Counted from the first letter of the stretch, positions 12,931 through 25,185 are shown. The stretch: DNA of 64,000 nt from Nemophila menziesii (GCA_029959085.1 JARWIR010000023.1:10925860-10989859), one strand, 5' to 3'. Numbers and translations are program-made. Notes: generated from the letters alone by a model not told the origin.

Positions 12931-13329
12931 ACCGTTCCACCATGCGCCAAATTATCTTTGAGCTCGGGCTTACTTTTCTGGTCAACTTTGTGACTTCTAG
13001 TTATAGCTCAATGTTCAATCTTCCGATTCTTCCTTATCAACTATTGACAATAGTACCCTCTCACTCTAGATGCAATATCTTCTTGGTAGGCTTATATTAT
13101 ATGAAAGGGCTGGAATTTATCATTTACCTATAAACTCTACAATACTATAAAATAATAAGGTAATATAGCCATAACATATCCTACATAGGAGGCAAATATA
13201 TTGTATTATCGGGTCAAAATAGCGATATAAGGAAATTGTTCTGCTAAATAAACTTATTAACCAACAACACAAAATATAGACTAGTGTAGAATAAATAAAC
13301 TTATTAACGGTAATAAATTGACAAAACAT

Positions 13330-14000
13330 TACCAGGACAACTGTTGGTATTGTTGGGCCAAGTACACATGGAAATTCAATAACATGAAAAAAATTTGAGT
13401 TATTAAAACAACTAAACACAAATAAAACATTCTCAACTTACTCTTATTTAGGATACGTGACCTTACAAGAACACTACAAGAGATTTGTAACGCTAAAGAG
13501 ACATGATTTCCTTGGTAAATACTAGTGGATATAATCTTGAGAAAAAAAGGTTCCATACATTAATGTTGAAGTATAAAGTGTCATTACCCCGTAACTGAAC
13601 TGCGCAGCTAGCAAAAAGGGAATTTACGCGTTTAAGAAGTGTATTAACTAAAGAAATTGAGGAGTTATTGGACCTTATCACCTAATCTTTGTAAATAATC
13701 TTCTCTAGTTTTTGCTTCCTCTACTAATTGAACAATGTCTCCTATAGTTGTTTCTCCACCTGGCCTTCACACTTCAATTGTAAGTTTTTAATTTATGTTT
13801 ATAATTCCTGCTGAAACTTTGGCCTATAGTATGAAAAATTTAATTAATTATGGAATACTCCAGTAAATTGTAAATAGTACAAATTTACCCCACATAATCT
13901 AGTGACATGTAGAGGATCTCTCGTATAACTTGACTCAACCAGTGTAATTCTACCAGATCTCATTATCCTATCTGCTGGTAATCCTAAGAAATGCAAAGTA
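13330..14000 (-). pseudogene. PAA1: Third, partial PAA1/HMA6-like pseudogene fragment
   Basis: Only the central part of the copper ATPase is present. Reading the minus strand: LPADRIMRSGRITLVESSYT (actuator domain, with the TGE region reading TRD), then RPGGETTIGDIVQLVEEAK, then HVSLALQISCSVLV, then the ion-channel region reading EFPCVLG in place of ACPCALG. The first Cys of CPC is therefore lost. It aligns with copies 1 and 2 but is clearly more diverged from both than they are from each other. It therefore represents an older duplicate, and it sits between the two tandem copies. Confidence 0.78.
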
Positions 14001-14673
14001 GATGTGTCAAAAAAAGATAAGAAATAGCATTAATATATTTATGTACTCACCCAAGTAAAACCATGGTTTTGACTCAACCACTCTACTCATCCAGTCAAAT
14101 TTTTTGGGTTAGAAATATTTCTCAATATATGGCTTGTGATATTCATATTATTTTTTATTAAATAGTGTATTATTATTAAATAGTAATTACTATTTATTAA
14201 AGTACGAAAAGGTAATCTCAATACTGTTTCCATATATTATGAATAATAATAAAATCCATTAATTGTAATCTCTACATGTAAGTAATTTATTTATTATTCC
14301 GCTATTGATAACACTTCCATGTATAGTATAATAAATATACACAATAAAATTTCATAATATAAATTTTGTTAGTTGTAAAACGCTCATATAACTATTGTCG
14401 CAAGTCTAAAGTAATGATGTAGACCTTGTAGTTACTTGAGGACAATATAAATGTTCAGTTAAACTTATAGGTTAAAGTATGAGATTTATCTCTTACTTTT
14501 TTTCATATTGCTGTGATTTTTTAAAGGAAAAAATAAATTTGATTAAGTTAATAAACATTACGGTATTTGGTTACTTATTTTGGAAGAAACACATAACTCT
14601 TGACCATACATTTAATTATTGTTAATTGTTTAGAAATTATTACTAATAAGATGTTTTAGTTTATTTATCAGTG

Positions 14674-15282
14674 ATGAAAATATTTTTTAAAAAGATACAA
14701 CCTAAAATTCAAGAGATCACCATCACGGTTGCCGAGTCTAGTGAGTTTCCTTCTATTAAGGTACGACATATTTAAACAGATTTAGAAGATAATTGTCATT
14801 CAGATCTGATTTGAACAAAAAGATATTAGATTACTTTTAATCAATCTCGATTTATGCAATTGGAGTTTAATCCTAATTATTGAGAAAATATTTGAAGAAT
14901 ATATTTATGAAATGGTCTGAATCAACCATTTGTAGGAAAATTTAAACCAAAAGAATATGGTAAATAATTGTGCCGCTTTTACCCAATTTGGTACGAGAAA
15001 CATGGTACCTTATTTGTATATAGTCTTGCGACAAATAAGACTTATTTCTTGCGTTGTTATCTTTGTCGATCAGATAATAATGATCATCAAGGGGATGATT
15101 GGTTTGTCATGGGTGAAATTTATAATTAGAAACATGCACTTGAGCGATTTATGCGCCATGAAAGGAAAGACTGTAGTGTCCATAATGAAGTGGTATTAAA
15201 GTGTACTTATACAATGAGACAAGATGATCATATTGATGTTGCCTTTATTGGACAATCTAATGAAGTGCGATGGTGTTGATTA
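14674..15282 (+). pseudogene. hAT-type transposase N-terminal fragment, copy 2
   Basis: Duplicate of the fragment at 327-935 with the same stops, including the one before KHALERFMRH. Small substitutions distinguish it (ACTTAT against ACTAAT near 15,042; AAGACTGTAG against AAGAATGTAG near 15,170). It contains no region beyond the N-terminal zinc-finger part. Confidence 0.53.
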
Positions 15283-15353
15283 TCTTTTATGACTAAGATT
15301 ATCTCTTCATGGGAAGGATGAATTAGATGGTTTGAACAACCAATTTAATTATC

Positions 15354-17890
15354 TCCAACATGTACACTTTTGAGCGGAAAATCGCGAAAAAGTAAAGATA
15401 GTAACTTTCTAAAGGCTCTTGGAAATTTTCAACTTGTTTCACCCATTGTATAAAAGGATATTACAAAATGTTTTTTTTAAAATTAGTAACATAATTAAGC
15501 TTGATATTGTTACAGAGATCCAAACTAATAATCTACCATGGTAAGAAAAGATAAGTTTTTTTTAAAGTGGAATAGAATATTGTCTAACCAAATAAATAAC
15601 TAAAAAGGGGGTAATAATTCCATTCTATATCGGATGATCCAATATTAATATCATAACATTAATTATGTTGATAAAATACAAATTATTATATTAAGTATGT
15701 AATCAATATAATTAGTTGTTGCATGCCATAAACATGGGGTATGTGTCATAATACAAATTGTATTTGACCATCCAATAGTGGATGAAAGTATTTTCCTTTA
15801 AAAAGGTGAAACATAATTTCATGTTGAGTTTAAAGACTTTTTAAATTTATACTACTCCCAGGAAAAAATTAATGTTAGAAATACCAATTTAAAATAATAC
15901 ATAGTACTTTACTAGAACTATATTAGTCTAAAGATACATCAAATCAAATGGTAGTTTAATATACCAGAGAACATTCAATATGCTATTATCTCAAGCATGT
16001 ACACTTTTGAACGGAACATCGCAAAAAAGTAAAGATAGTAACTTTCTAAAGGCTCTTAGAAATTTTTAACTTGTTTCAACCATGGTATAAAAGGATATTA
16101 CAAATTTTTTTTTTTGAAATTAGTAACATAATTAAGCTTGATATTGTTACAGAGATCCAAACTAATAATCTGATCCATGGTCTGAAGAAAAGATGAGTTT
16201 TTTTTAAAGTGGATTAGAATATTGTCTAACCAAATAAATAATTAAAAAGGGGGTAAGAATTCCATTCTATATTGGATGGTCCAATATTAATATCATTACA
16301 TTAATTATGTAGATAAAACACAAATTATTATATTAAGTATGTAATCAATATAATTAGTTATTGCATGACATAAACATGGGGTATATGTCATAATACAATT
16401 GGTATTTGACCATCCAATAGTGGATGAAAGTATTTTCTTTTAAAATGGTGAAACATAATTTCATATTGAGTTTAAAGACTTTTAAAATTTATGCTACTCC
16501 CAGGAAAAAATTAATTTTAGAAATACCAATTTGAAATAATAGATAGTACTTTACTAGAACTATATTAGTCTGAAGATCCATCAAATCAAATGGTAGTTTA
16601 ATATACCAGAGAACATTCAATATGCTATTATCTCCAGCATGTACACTTTTGAGCGGAACATCGCGAAAAAGTAAAGATAGTAACTTTCTAAAGGCTCTTG
16701 GAAATTTTCAACTTGTTTCATCCATTGTATAAAAGGATATTAAGAAATGTTTTTTTAAATTTAGTAACATAATTAATCTTGATGTTGTTACAGAGATCCA
16801 AACTAATAATCTAACCATGGTAAGAAAAGATGAGTTTTTTTTAAAGTGGATTAGAATGTTGTCTAACCAAATAAAGAATTAAAAAGGGGGTAAGAATTCC
16901 ATTCTATATTGGATGGTCCAATATTAATATCATAACATTAATTATGTTGATAAAACACAAATTATTATATTAAGTATGCAATCAATATAATTAGTTGTTG
17001 CATGACATAAACATGGGGTATGTGTCATAATACAAATTGTATTTGACCATCCAATAGTGGATGAAAGTATTTTCCTTTAAAAAGGTGAAACATAATTTCA
17101 TGTTGAGTTTAAAGACTTTTAAAAGTTATACTACTCCCAGGAAAAAATTAATGTTAGAAATACCAATTTAAAATAATACATAGTACTTTACTAGAACTAT
17201 ATTAGTCTAAAGATTCATCAAATCAAATGGTAGTTTAATATACCAGAGAACATTCAATATGCTATTATCTCCAGCATGTACACTTTTGAACGGAACATCG
17301 CAAAAAAGTAAAGATAGTAACTTTCTAAAGGCTCTTGGAAATTTTTAACTTGTTTCAACCATGGTATAAAAGGATATTACAAAATGTTTTTTTGAAATTA
17401 GTAACATAATTAAGCTTGATATTGTTACAGAGATCCAAACTAATAATCTGATCCATGGTCTGAAGAAAAGATGTGTTTTTTTTAAAGTGGATTAGAATAT
17501 TGTCTGACCAAATAAAGAATTAAAAAGGGGGTAAGAATTCCATTCTATATTGGATGGTCCAATATTAATTTCATAACATTAATTATGTTGATAAAACACA
17601 AATTATTATATTAAGTATGTAATCAATATAATTAGTTATTGCATGACATAAACATGGGTATATGTCATAATACAATTGGTATTTGACCATCCAATAGTGG
17701 ATGAAAGTATTTTCTTTTATAATGGTGAAACATAATTTCATGTTGAATTTAAAGATTTTTAAAATTTATGCTACTCCTAGGCAAAAATTAATGTTTGAAA
17801 TACACATTAAAAATAATACATAGTACTTTACTAGAACTATATTAGTCTAAAGATGCATCAAATCAAATGCTATTTTAATATACCAGAGAA
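15354..17890. repeat. Four tandem units of about 637-642 bp, ABAB order (copy 2)
   Basis: The CATGTACAC landmark starts near 15,359, 15,996, 16,638 and 17,275 (spacings about 637, 642, 637). A-type and B-type variants alternate as in copy 1. Unit 1 here keeps the CTAAAGGCTCTTGGAAATTT segment that unit 1 of copy 1 has lost. That deletion therefore happened in copy 1 after the segmental duplication. Confidence 0.9.
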
Positions 17891-17929
17891 CAATCCGTAC
17901 TCATAGAAATTTATGTTTTTATTCTTGGA

Positions 17930-20045
17930 AAGAAAGTTAATCCTCAAAAGTAATGAATTAGTCATAACACCAATAGATCAAAAAACCTATAAGCACTCCC
18001 GCAATAGATGGAGTTAGCATTGTTTTTGTTACCGACAATAAAATCCTATCTAATATTGGAGGAATCCCAACTTGCAATTAAATAAATAATACATTTTTTT
18101 ATGTTTGCACAAAACAACATTGTACAAAAATAAAACTTACTGTATTGTACGCGAATGCCCATAAAAGATTTTGCTTCAGGGTATTTATAGAAAAATTTCT
18201 TAGCTCTAAAGCATCAAGTAAATATTCAATACAAAATAGAATTGAGAATATTGGTTTAATAAGAATTAAATAAATAATATAATTACTCACCTAATACCAC
18301 TTATTATGCATTAATACAATGGACGAAGTTTCACTAGTAGCTCCGCCTCTTACATTGGCTACTCCTACATGGGATGAAGCAGGGACATCAACGTCATTTA
18401 TACTATCACCTACCGTAGCTACAATATGACGATCCTCTTGAAGTTTGAGAATGAACTCCTTTTTCTCATTTGGTCTAACTTCATATATCACCTATATCTA
18501 AAATTCAATATCTATACATTTTCAAAAAATAAAAAAATTTAAAACATTTAACTTATTCTTGGAATACGAACAATAGAATTAACAAATTCAGTATCGTTTA
18601 TTTTTCACCTGATAGTAAAGAAGTATTTAACTCTTTCTTAGTTAAGGATATAATAAAATGTCTTACATCTCATTTTATTTGATCCTTGACATACACTACA
18701 CCAGCTAAAATAGTATCCACTCCAGTATAAACAACTTGATTGGTTTCTAAAATATTCATCTTCTTTAAATAGATTATAATTTACCCATTCTTGCATAGTT
18801 AGAAATTTAAATTAGAAATGTTTTCATGCATGGTTTATAACTATTGACTTGTGTACCTTTCGACCCAACCTAAAGTACCAACTACAAACATAACATTTTT
18901 GTATTTTCAATTATAGCCACAACCCCAACTCTTCAGATTTATTACTTGCTCAGTAATAAGATATGAGTAATTAAAATTACCTTTGCTATATGAAAATTTA
19001 AAGCTGCTTTTACAATTGCTTTTTGAATCGGAAAAATAGTATTAGCCTAAACACTAGCAACAAATTTCAAAAGATCAACTTCGGAGCAAATAGTAGTCGA
19101 CAAATAATCTGACCTATGCAACATAACACACTTACATTTCAGTATTATCTACCCTCAAACTAATAATTTTATAATTATAGATTACGTAAAAGTAATACTA
19201 TTTTCACATAATTTTGAGTCATAGCTTTGGTACTACAGGTTTACCATTAATAAGTGTTCCTCTCTTGTGAAATACAATAGCATTTATATTCGAGAATTTA
19301 TCTAGGATACTCCGTCATCGCCAAGTGAAGTTCCCACCTATAATAATTTAATATTAATAAAAAAATTAACATTAATAAATTCAAAAAACATTTCCAAGGA
19401 CAGTTGTTGGTATTTTTATGCCAAGTATACATGGACATGCAATAACCTGCAACATAACCAGAGTAATTAATTTAACTAAACACAAACCAAACCTTCTTAA
19501 TATACACTTATTAAGGACATGCGGCCTTACCAGAACACTACAAGAGAGTTATGACGCTAAAGAGACGGGACTTCCTTGGTAAATAGTAGGGGGTATAATT
19601 TTGAACCAAAATGGTTCCAGAACACAAATGTGGCAGCGAAAAGTGTCATTACCCTGTAAGTGAATTGCGCATCTACCTTAAAAACCATAATTTACTCGTT
19701 TAAGATGCGAATTAACAAAAAAATAGAAAAATAATTATTGGACATTATCAACTAATCTTTGTACATGAGCTTCTCTAGCTTGTGCTTCTTCTACTAATTG
19801 AACAATGTCTCTTATAGCTTTTTCGCCACCTGGTCTTCTAACTTCAACGATAGGTATTCCGTTTAAGTTTATACTTTTTACCAAAACTTCAACCTATAGT
19901 ATGAAAAATTTAATTAATTACAAAATACTCCATATAAATAGTATATAGTACAATTTTACCTCAGGTAGTTTAGTGACAGGTAGAGCCTCTCATGTAAGAC
20001 TTGACTCATCCAGTACTTCTACATGATTTCACTATCATGTTTGCT
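17930..20045 (-). pseudogene. PAA1: PAA1/HMA6-like copper P-type ATPase pseudogene, copy 2
   Basis: Same exon remains as copy 1, slightly better preserved. The exon at 18,291-18,491 is open and reads EVRPNEKKEFILKLQED, then ATVGDSIND, then SSHVGVA and SSIVLMHN, which is the hinge and cytoplasmic end of PAA1. The next exon gives LLDALELRNFSINTLKQN and WAFAYN. The last gives VGIPPILDRILLSVTKT then MLTPSIAGVLIGF before a frameshift in the NSLLLR tail. The DKTGT aspartate is replaced (FHKRGTLI), so even a spliced product could not form the phospho-intermediate. The upstream SEVDLLKFVASV..NTIFPIQKAIVKAA block has an internal stop. The N-terminal half is absent. Confidence 0.84.
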
Positions 20046-21039
20046 TGAGTAATATACTAAGAAATGGAAAGAATATGGGTAAAACAAAAAAAGCATTATT
20101 ATATTTATGTACTCACCCAGATAAAACAATGATCTTTTGACCCATCGAAAGACTACTACAAGGATCTTCCACAGTCGTGTTCAAATCTTCTAAATCACAA
20201 TTAACTTAAAGATGCCCTTTTGATGAAAAACATTAACTCAATAAGTCATATGACTCATAGTTTTAATCTTAGCGCTCCTTTCCAAATTTCAACCAAGTAA
20301 TACAAATGATATTAACACAATTAATTTCTCAAAGAAAGCTTTACACCCTTGTATAGTCGTGAAATTTAACAAAGTAAATGAATGTAAAATAAAGAATATG
20401 CATAAAAAAGTTACAAGTTGAGATAAAAAGATGGGAGCTAACAACTAATGTTGATAAAATAATAAGACCAACTAAAGGTGTCATATTTCCCGTACCCAAT
20501 CTTGTAAATAGTGATAGAGACATGTAGTAGGAGTGGAGTGTAATAAAAACTTGATTTTAAACTCAAACAAAACTCAAGCTAAATATAATATTACTAAATA
20601 AAACTCAAGACAACTAAATGTTGGCTTGACTAAATTTGTTTGCCGTAATTGCGGGTAAATGTTTTAGTGTAGTTGATTTCTATTTCAACTTACTGGAAAT
20701 ACCAATTAAGATTTCTCGTACATAATCTTTAGAAGAGAGACAGATATGATGTTGATTAGTTCCTACACACTATCTGATTGGTTATTAGGTTTCTATTGAA
20801 AGAAAATAAATTTTCACTTTTTGTGAAATATGTTTATTCAATATATATAGAAAATATTACAAAATGAAATGAAAAGGGATAGTTAAAAATATTTAGTCAA
20901 ATATTTTATCCTTTATCGCTCACCTTTAAACTTAGTAGAATAAAAAACCTTGAGATTTGATAATTTTTTATTTTTAATTTGGCTTAAAAAACTCAAAACC
21001 CAAATCCTCTACCACCCAAACCTACAGTGTGTTTTATTA

Positions 21040-21225
21040 TTATTATAGTAAGCCCATTTTTTTATCGGCCCAACCCATATTTTTTTTTTTGATTTTACAT
21101 TGGCTCATATACAAATAATTTTATTCATAAACCCTAATAGTTTTCCATAATTCCACCCGTTGCCGTTTCTCTCTTCGTCTCTCATTCATTCTCAGCTAAT
21201 TCGCCGTCTAACTTCAAATATTATT
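21040..21225 (+). promoter_or_regulatory. Promoter-like block (copy 2), now cut off from its gene body
   Basis: Same GGCCCA and AAACCCTAA elements and CT-rich leader as at 6,640. In this copy the sequence downstream of the leader is displaced by the Helitron array, so the exon that follows at 7,501 in copy 1 lies about 15.6 kb away here (36,828). Confidence 0.42.
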
Positions 21226-21574
21226 TTTCACTATTTGTTTAAAACAAATTAATTATATTGGTATATAAACAAATATATATAATATTGGAGAAGGGCCAAC
21301 GGTCCGAAATGTCTTCTGTTTTTCTTCACATTTTCTAGCCTTTGGATCAAATTTCAATCATTTTCGGCCTTTAGATCAATTTCAATTAATGGTCCAGATT
21401 GTCTAAATTCAATCCACGCTTTAAAATGTCTTGATGTCTCCTCTATATTTTTCAGCCCTTAGATCATACTTTCTTATCTAAATAATGCCATTTAAATATC
21501 ATTCTACCTAAAACCTAAAACTAATCTCTTCACGTCATTCATCGCGCATTGGAATACATAAAAAAAAAATTCTT

Positions 21575-22330
21575 CAAACATACCTTCTCACCAAGCCGTT
21601 CATCTCTTCCAACCAAGCCGCTCATTCCCACATGAAAACGGCCGCCATTCGCCACTCAAGCCGTTCATCTCTTCCCACCAAGCCGCTCATTCTTCACAAG
21701 AAAACCGCCGCCACTCGGCAACCATTCTCTACCATCATCAATCGGCTCCCAAATTAAGGTAAAAAAAGAATTAATTTTGTCACTGAAACTCTAAAATTTA
21801 ATTATTTTTTAACCTAATCTTATTGTTTTTACAATTATATTTTTATACTAATCCTACAGATTACCACCAGAGTATATTTATTTCACATCCATTTGGAAAA
21901 ATCGGATCAATCGAATGCCTAAGAATTCAAATTAAGGTGAAAATTGAAATTATTTTTAACCTAATCTCATCATTTTTACAAATTTTCAGAATTGTCTGAT
22001 TTAGAAGGCCAATATGACATATTTATTATATTTCTATACTAATCCTGTGATGGCCAATATGACAGTTGGAAGCTTTTGCCGTATGAAAGTGATGCGCTGA
22101 AAACAAAAGAAGAGAGATCTTCACACTCACCTTCCCACACCAAGCCGTTCTCCTCCACAAGAAAACCGCCGTCACTTGTGGACCATTCCCCACCATCCTA
22201 AACCGCTTGCGAAGAATCCAAATTAAGGTAAAAAATTAAAATTATCTTTAACCTAATTTCATCATTTTTATGATTTTCCAGAATTATCCGATTGAAGTAT
22301 ATTTATCAGATTTTTATACAAGTCCCAAAG
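21575..22330 (+). repeat. Leader-like repeats at the Helitron 1 left side
   Basis: AACCAAGCCGCTCATTC and CAAGCCGTTCATCTCTTCC recur twice at 21,595-21,700, and again in altered form at 22,140. Each group is followed by AATTAAGGT and an intron-like (AT)-rich stretch with CCTAATCT..TC.TTTTTA. A segment of roughly 230-480 bp has therefore been duplicated two or three times. It resembles a 5'UTR plus intron unit. No protein product is evident. Confidence 0.5.
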
Positions 22331-22423
22331 GCCATTAATATGACCGTAAGAAGTGATGCACAGCCTTAATCTATTAGAGTAAGTAGTTTGGTCATATTCT
22401 GCATATTTGGATTTGTTTTGTAG

Positions 22424-23650
22424 TTGCCTGGTCCATTTCAAATCGGAATAAAATCAAATGCTCAACCCATGGGTATTGAAGAAGCTGTTTCTGGATCAGA
22501 TATGGTGTTTGTTACCGTAAGTATTTAACTTCCTTTTTTTTACAAAACAGTCCCTGAAGTTTAGTTCATATACAGGCTGGAATGGGAAGAGGTATGGTAA
22601 TAAAGTTTTAATTTGTACAGGAACAGGTGGGGCCCCTGTAATAGCGGAATAGCAAAGTTATGGTAATAAAGTTTTAATTTGTGAAAATGCAAAATTTTAT
22701 ATCTATTAATCGGTCTCTTACAATCAAGTGTTGTTTTTTGATGGCAGATTGTGTAATATATCAAGGAATATCTCAACTACTAATATTTAAAATTTGAAAA
22801 ATCAAATATCCTTCAAGCAGTCAAATCCTATTACAATCGTGTGGTTTATTATGCTTTTATACAACTGCTACATTGGTCATTTTATGACCATTGAAAGCCC
22901 TTTTTTTGATCGAGGGATTTGGAACCATCAACCATCAAGTAAGTATTTGTATATTAAAGATTCAATTTTTACTCACCCAACTTTTTTATTCAATATTAAT
23001 TTTTCAGAGGTGCAGACTTACAATTAAAGAACCAATTCTTAACTTTCCTTTTTCTTATACATGAAAGAACCAATAAAGGTAAATGAATCAATTAAATTTT
23101 CTTATTCAGTCGTGAATTAAATCTTGGAAAATGATTTGTATACCATCAATTTTCCTCTTTCTTTTTTTATTCAGGTTGATAATTTTTTTAGGTGAAAATG
23201 GATCTGGAATTACATGAATGGAGATAGATGTGGGATGATAGAAAGTACGTACCGTGGGATGATAGAAAATACCTTACTCAGCCATCAAGTAAAACTCTTA
23301 AAGATTCATTTTCTTAATTTTTAATAATGTAGCTATTATGGCGAATGCTGGTTCATCGCTAATGGGTATTGGAATTGCTATAGGTGATTTTTAATTTTTT
23401 TTAATAATGTAGTTATTGTGTTTGTTTTTTTGTGTATGAGAACTTAGTTAATAGTGTTATGGTTTGTAATATGTAGGGAAAACTAGAGCTAGATATGCTG
23501 CACTAAATGCTATTCAATCTCCTTTATTAGATCTTGGTATAGAAAGAGCTACAGGGATTGTATGGAATATAACTGGTGGTAGTGATTTAACGTTATTCTC
23601 ATTGCTTATCGCTAAAGAAATATGCTATTCAATCTTCTCCAATATTATAG
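22424..23650 (+). pseudogene. FTSZ2: Captured FtsZ2-like plastid division gene fragment
   Basis: Exon-like pieces with GT..AG borders match plant FtsZ2, the tubulin-like GTPase of the chloroplast division ring. The first (22,424-22,516) contains EEAVSGSDMVFVT. The next (22,576-22,591) gives AGMGRG, and after a very short gap at 22,621 come TGGAPVIAE and a stop. These correspond to the AGMGGGTGTGAAP tubulin signature loop, shortened. At 23,333-23,383 is AIMANAGSSLMGIG. At 23,477 on is GKTRARYAALNAIQSPLLD, then LGIERATG and WNITGGSDLTLF. The FtsZ2 version (IMANAGSSLMGIG) rather than FtsZ1 fits best. The middle of the GTPase domain is missing, so this is a non-functional capture. Confidence 0.85.
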
Positions 23651-23699
23651 TTAGAGAGCTAAATAAATTTATTCAATTTTGCATAGGGATCTATATACA

Positions 23700-24140
23700 G
23701 TGACTTATAATGCAGGCCATTAAAGCCTTTTACAGATGAGAAGTGATGCGGCTTACTGAGAAGGGAAGGTTGTGAGTTCTCTATTTTTTTTCTATTATTT
23801 TATTTAATTAGATTATCTATTTTATTTATTTTATTATCTTTTAATACAAATCAGCCATTTTAAGGCCATGGGATGTCTTTATCTATATGAGAAGTGAAGC
23901 TACGCATGAAAGGGCATATGATTTGCTATGTGAGTTCTCTTTCTTTTTTCACCATTATTATTTTTTAATCAATTTTTCTATTTTATTTTGTTTATTATCT
24001 TTTACAATGGCCATGATCATTAGAAGGCTTTTTTATCGTATGAGAAGTGACGATAGTGTAAGTTCTTTTTTTTCTTTTTTTACTACTATTTTTTAAATTA
24101 ATTTATCTATTTTGTTTAATTATTTGATTGATTTTACAGT
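23700..24140 (+). repeat. Three tandem exon-intron-like units in Helitron 1
   Basis: A motif (GGCCAT ... TATGAGAAGTGA) is followed each time by a TTCT-rich, TTTTATT-rich intron-like stretch. It occurs at about 23,715-23,745, 23,862-23,900 and 24,008-24,055, with spacing of about 146-150 bp. Related copies lie at about 22,045 and 22,330, and one in Helitron 3 at 31,298 (TATATGAGAAGTGATAGG). The core looks like a short exon and the rest like an intron. The family is unknown. Confidence 0.55.
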
Positions 24141-24290
24141 GACTTATGCAATTTATGCACGGGACCAATATTGCAATTTTTGTCGTCACAAGAACCTATA
24201 CTTGATTTTTGCATAGTGGTCTATATATGGTGACTTATAGTGCAATTTATGCACAATACAGGGGTGCAATATAGAGTATAAAAGAGTTGT

Positions 24291-24497
24291 GTGGTTATAG
24301 GGACCTATACTGTAGTCTATGACATGTTATATTATCCAACTCATGTTTTAATGGAAGCAGAAGCAGTTAAGAGATACGGGATAAGAGAAACTCAAGAAAA
24401 TTTGGAGTTGAATAAGCCTTTGCCTGCCTATGTATTTCTTATTTATTTGAATCTAAAATTTTACCTTCAAAATTTTTTCTCTAGAATTTATTTTTAA
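24291..24497 (+). pseudogene. Unrecognised exon-like open frame in Helitron 1
   Basis: A 68-codon frame contains the coding-looking stretch YYPTHVLMEAEAVKRYGIRE followed by TQENLELNKPLPAY. Its composition differs from the AT-rich surroundings. It lies between minisatellite-like motifs and the Helitron 3' end, so it is probably another captured exon. I cannot name the parent gene. Confidence 0.35.
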
Positions 24498-25157
24498 AGA
24501 TTTCTCTTACAATTTTCCTGATTTATTAGTAGATACGCCATATTCATTTTTACGCTATAAAATTCGAAATATTAGCAGAAACAACAAAAAGTGGACCTTC
24601 AAATTACCTGTACCATTTCCTTTCTCACTTTCTCATTTACTCTATTTCCATTGCATTTTTTATAAAACATTATACCTGATGTTCAAAGAAATAAGAAATC
24701 TAAAAGCAGTGGCTAAATTTAAGGTTTAATTTTCACTCCTTTGTATAAGGAAAATTAAAGATTACTACTTTTGTTGGTTATATAATCTAATAATGTATAT
24801 GTATGTATGTTTATAGGAAAGAACAGACTGTTGTAGGATGTTTTAAAAATAATATTGTCTCTATTATGAGATTTACATATATATATATAAAAATAATTTA
24901 ATTTAATATTTTATTTTACTTAATTAATAATAAAATTAAACCAAAACAATGTTTTTTTTGTGTAATCCAGATTTTTTGAATAGTAATTACAATTTATCAA
25001 TATTTACAGGTAATTAAACAATCAAACCTAACAAAAGAGTATAATCCTAATTAAAAAAGAATTAACAATAAAATTTTAACTTTTTTCAGTTTGTTTTTAT
25101 CTCAAAATGTATTTATATTCGATGTTTATTTTAATTATTTTAAATTAAATTTTCAGA

Positions 25158-25185
25158 GTGCCTTCAGGCACGGGTTCATACCTAG
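25158..25185 (+). other. Helitron 1 3' terminus (hairpin plus CTAG)
   Basis: Perfect 5-bp stem GTGCC/GGCAC with TTCA loop, then CGGGTTCATAC-CTAG. Host (TA)7 follows at 25,186-25,199. Confidence 0.88.

Larger units (their letters stand above)
6905..12934. repeat. Segmental duplication block D2, copy 1
   Basis: This block is nearly identical and in the same orientation as 36,201-42,263. It begins at the (TA)n tract and TATCTACCTATCACCATAAA, and ends just after GGAACTAAGAAGATTT. In copy 1 it follows D1 directly. In copy 2 the Helitron array separates D1 from D2. An internal (TA)n tract at about 7,000-7,018 is much shorter here than at 36,300-36,346. Confidence 0.93.
14349..21280. repeat. Segmental duplication block D1, copy 2
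   Basis: Second copy of 1-6,895. It ends in the (TA)n tract at about 21,280, where the first Helitron begins. Its partner block D2 resumes only at 36,201. Confidence 0.93.
21281..25185 (+). mobile_element. Helitron 1 (non-autonomous, carries FtsZ2 pieces)
   Basis: The 3' end is diagnostic: a hairpin GTGCC-TTCA-GGCAC at 25,158-25,171, a short spacer, then CTAG at 25,182-25,185 followed by host T. The left boundary is inferred from the duplication: identity with copy 1 ends in (TA)n at about 21,280. A clear 5' TC is not visible there, so the 5' end is diverged or truncated. The interior has no RepHel helicase. It holds a leader-like CAAGCCG-rich region, FtsZ2 exon pieces and tandem exon-like units. 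Helitrons are rolling-circle DNA transposons that insert between A and T without a target duplication. Confidence 0.8.

Noticed and set aside
12935..14348. Part of the duplicated unit
   Set aside because: This stretch has no counterpart after 42,263. Apart from the diverged PAA1 fragment it is unique to the junction between copies.
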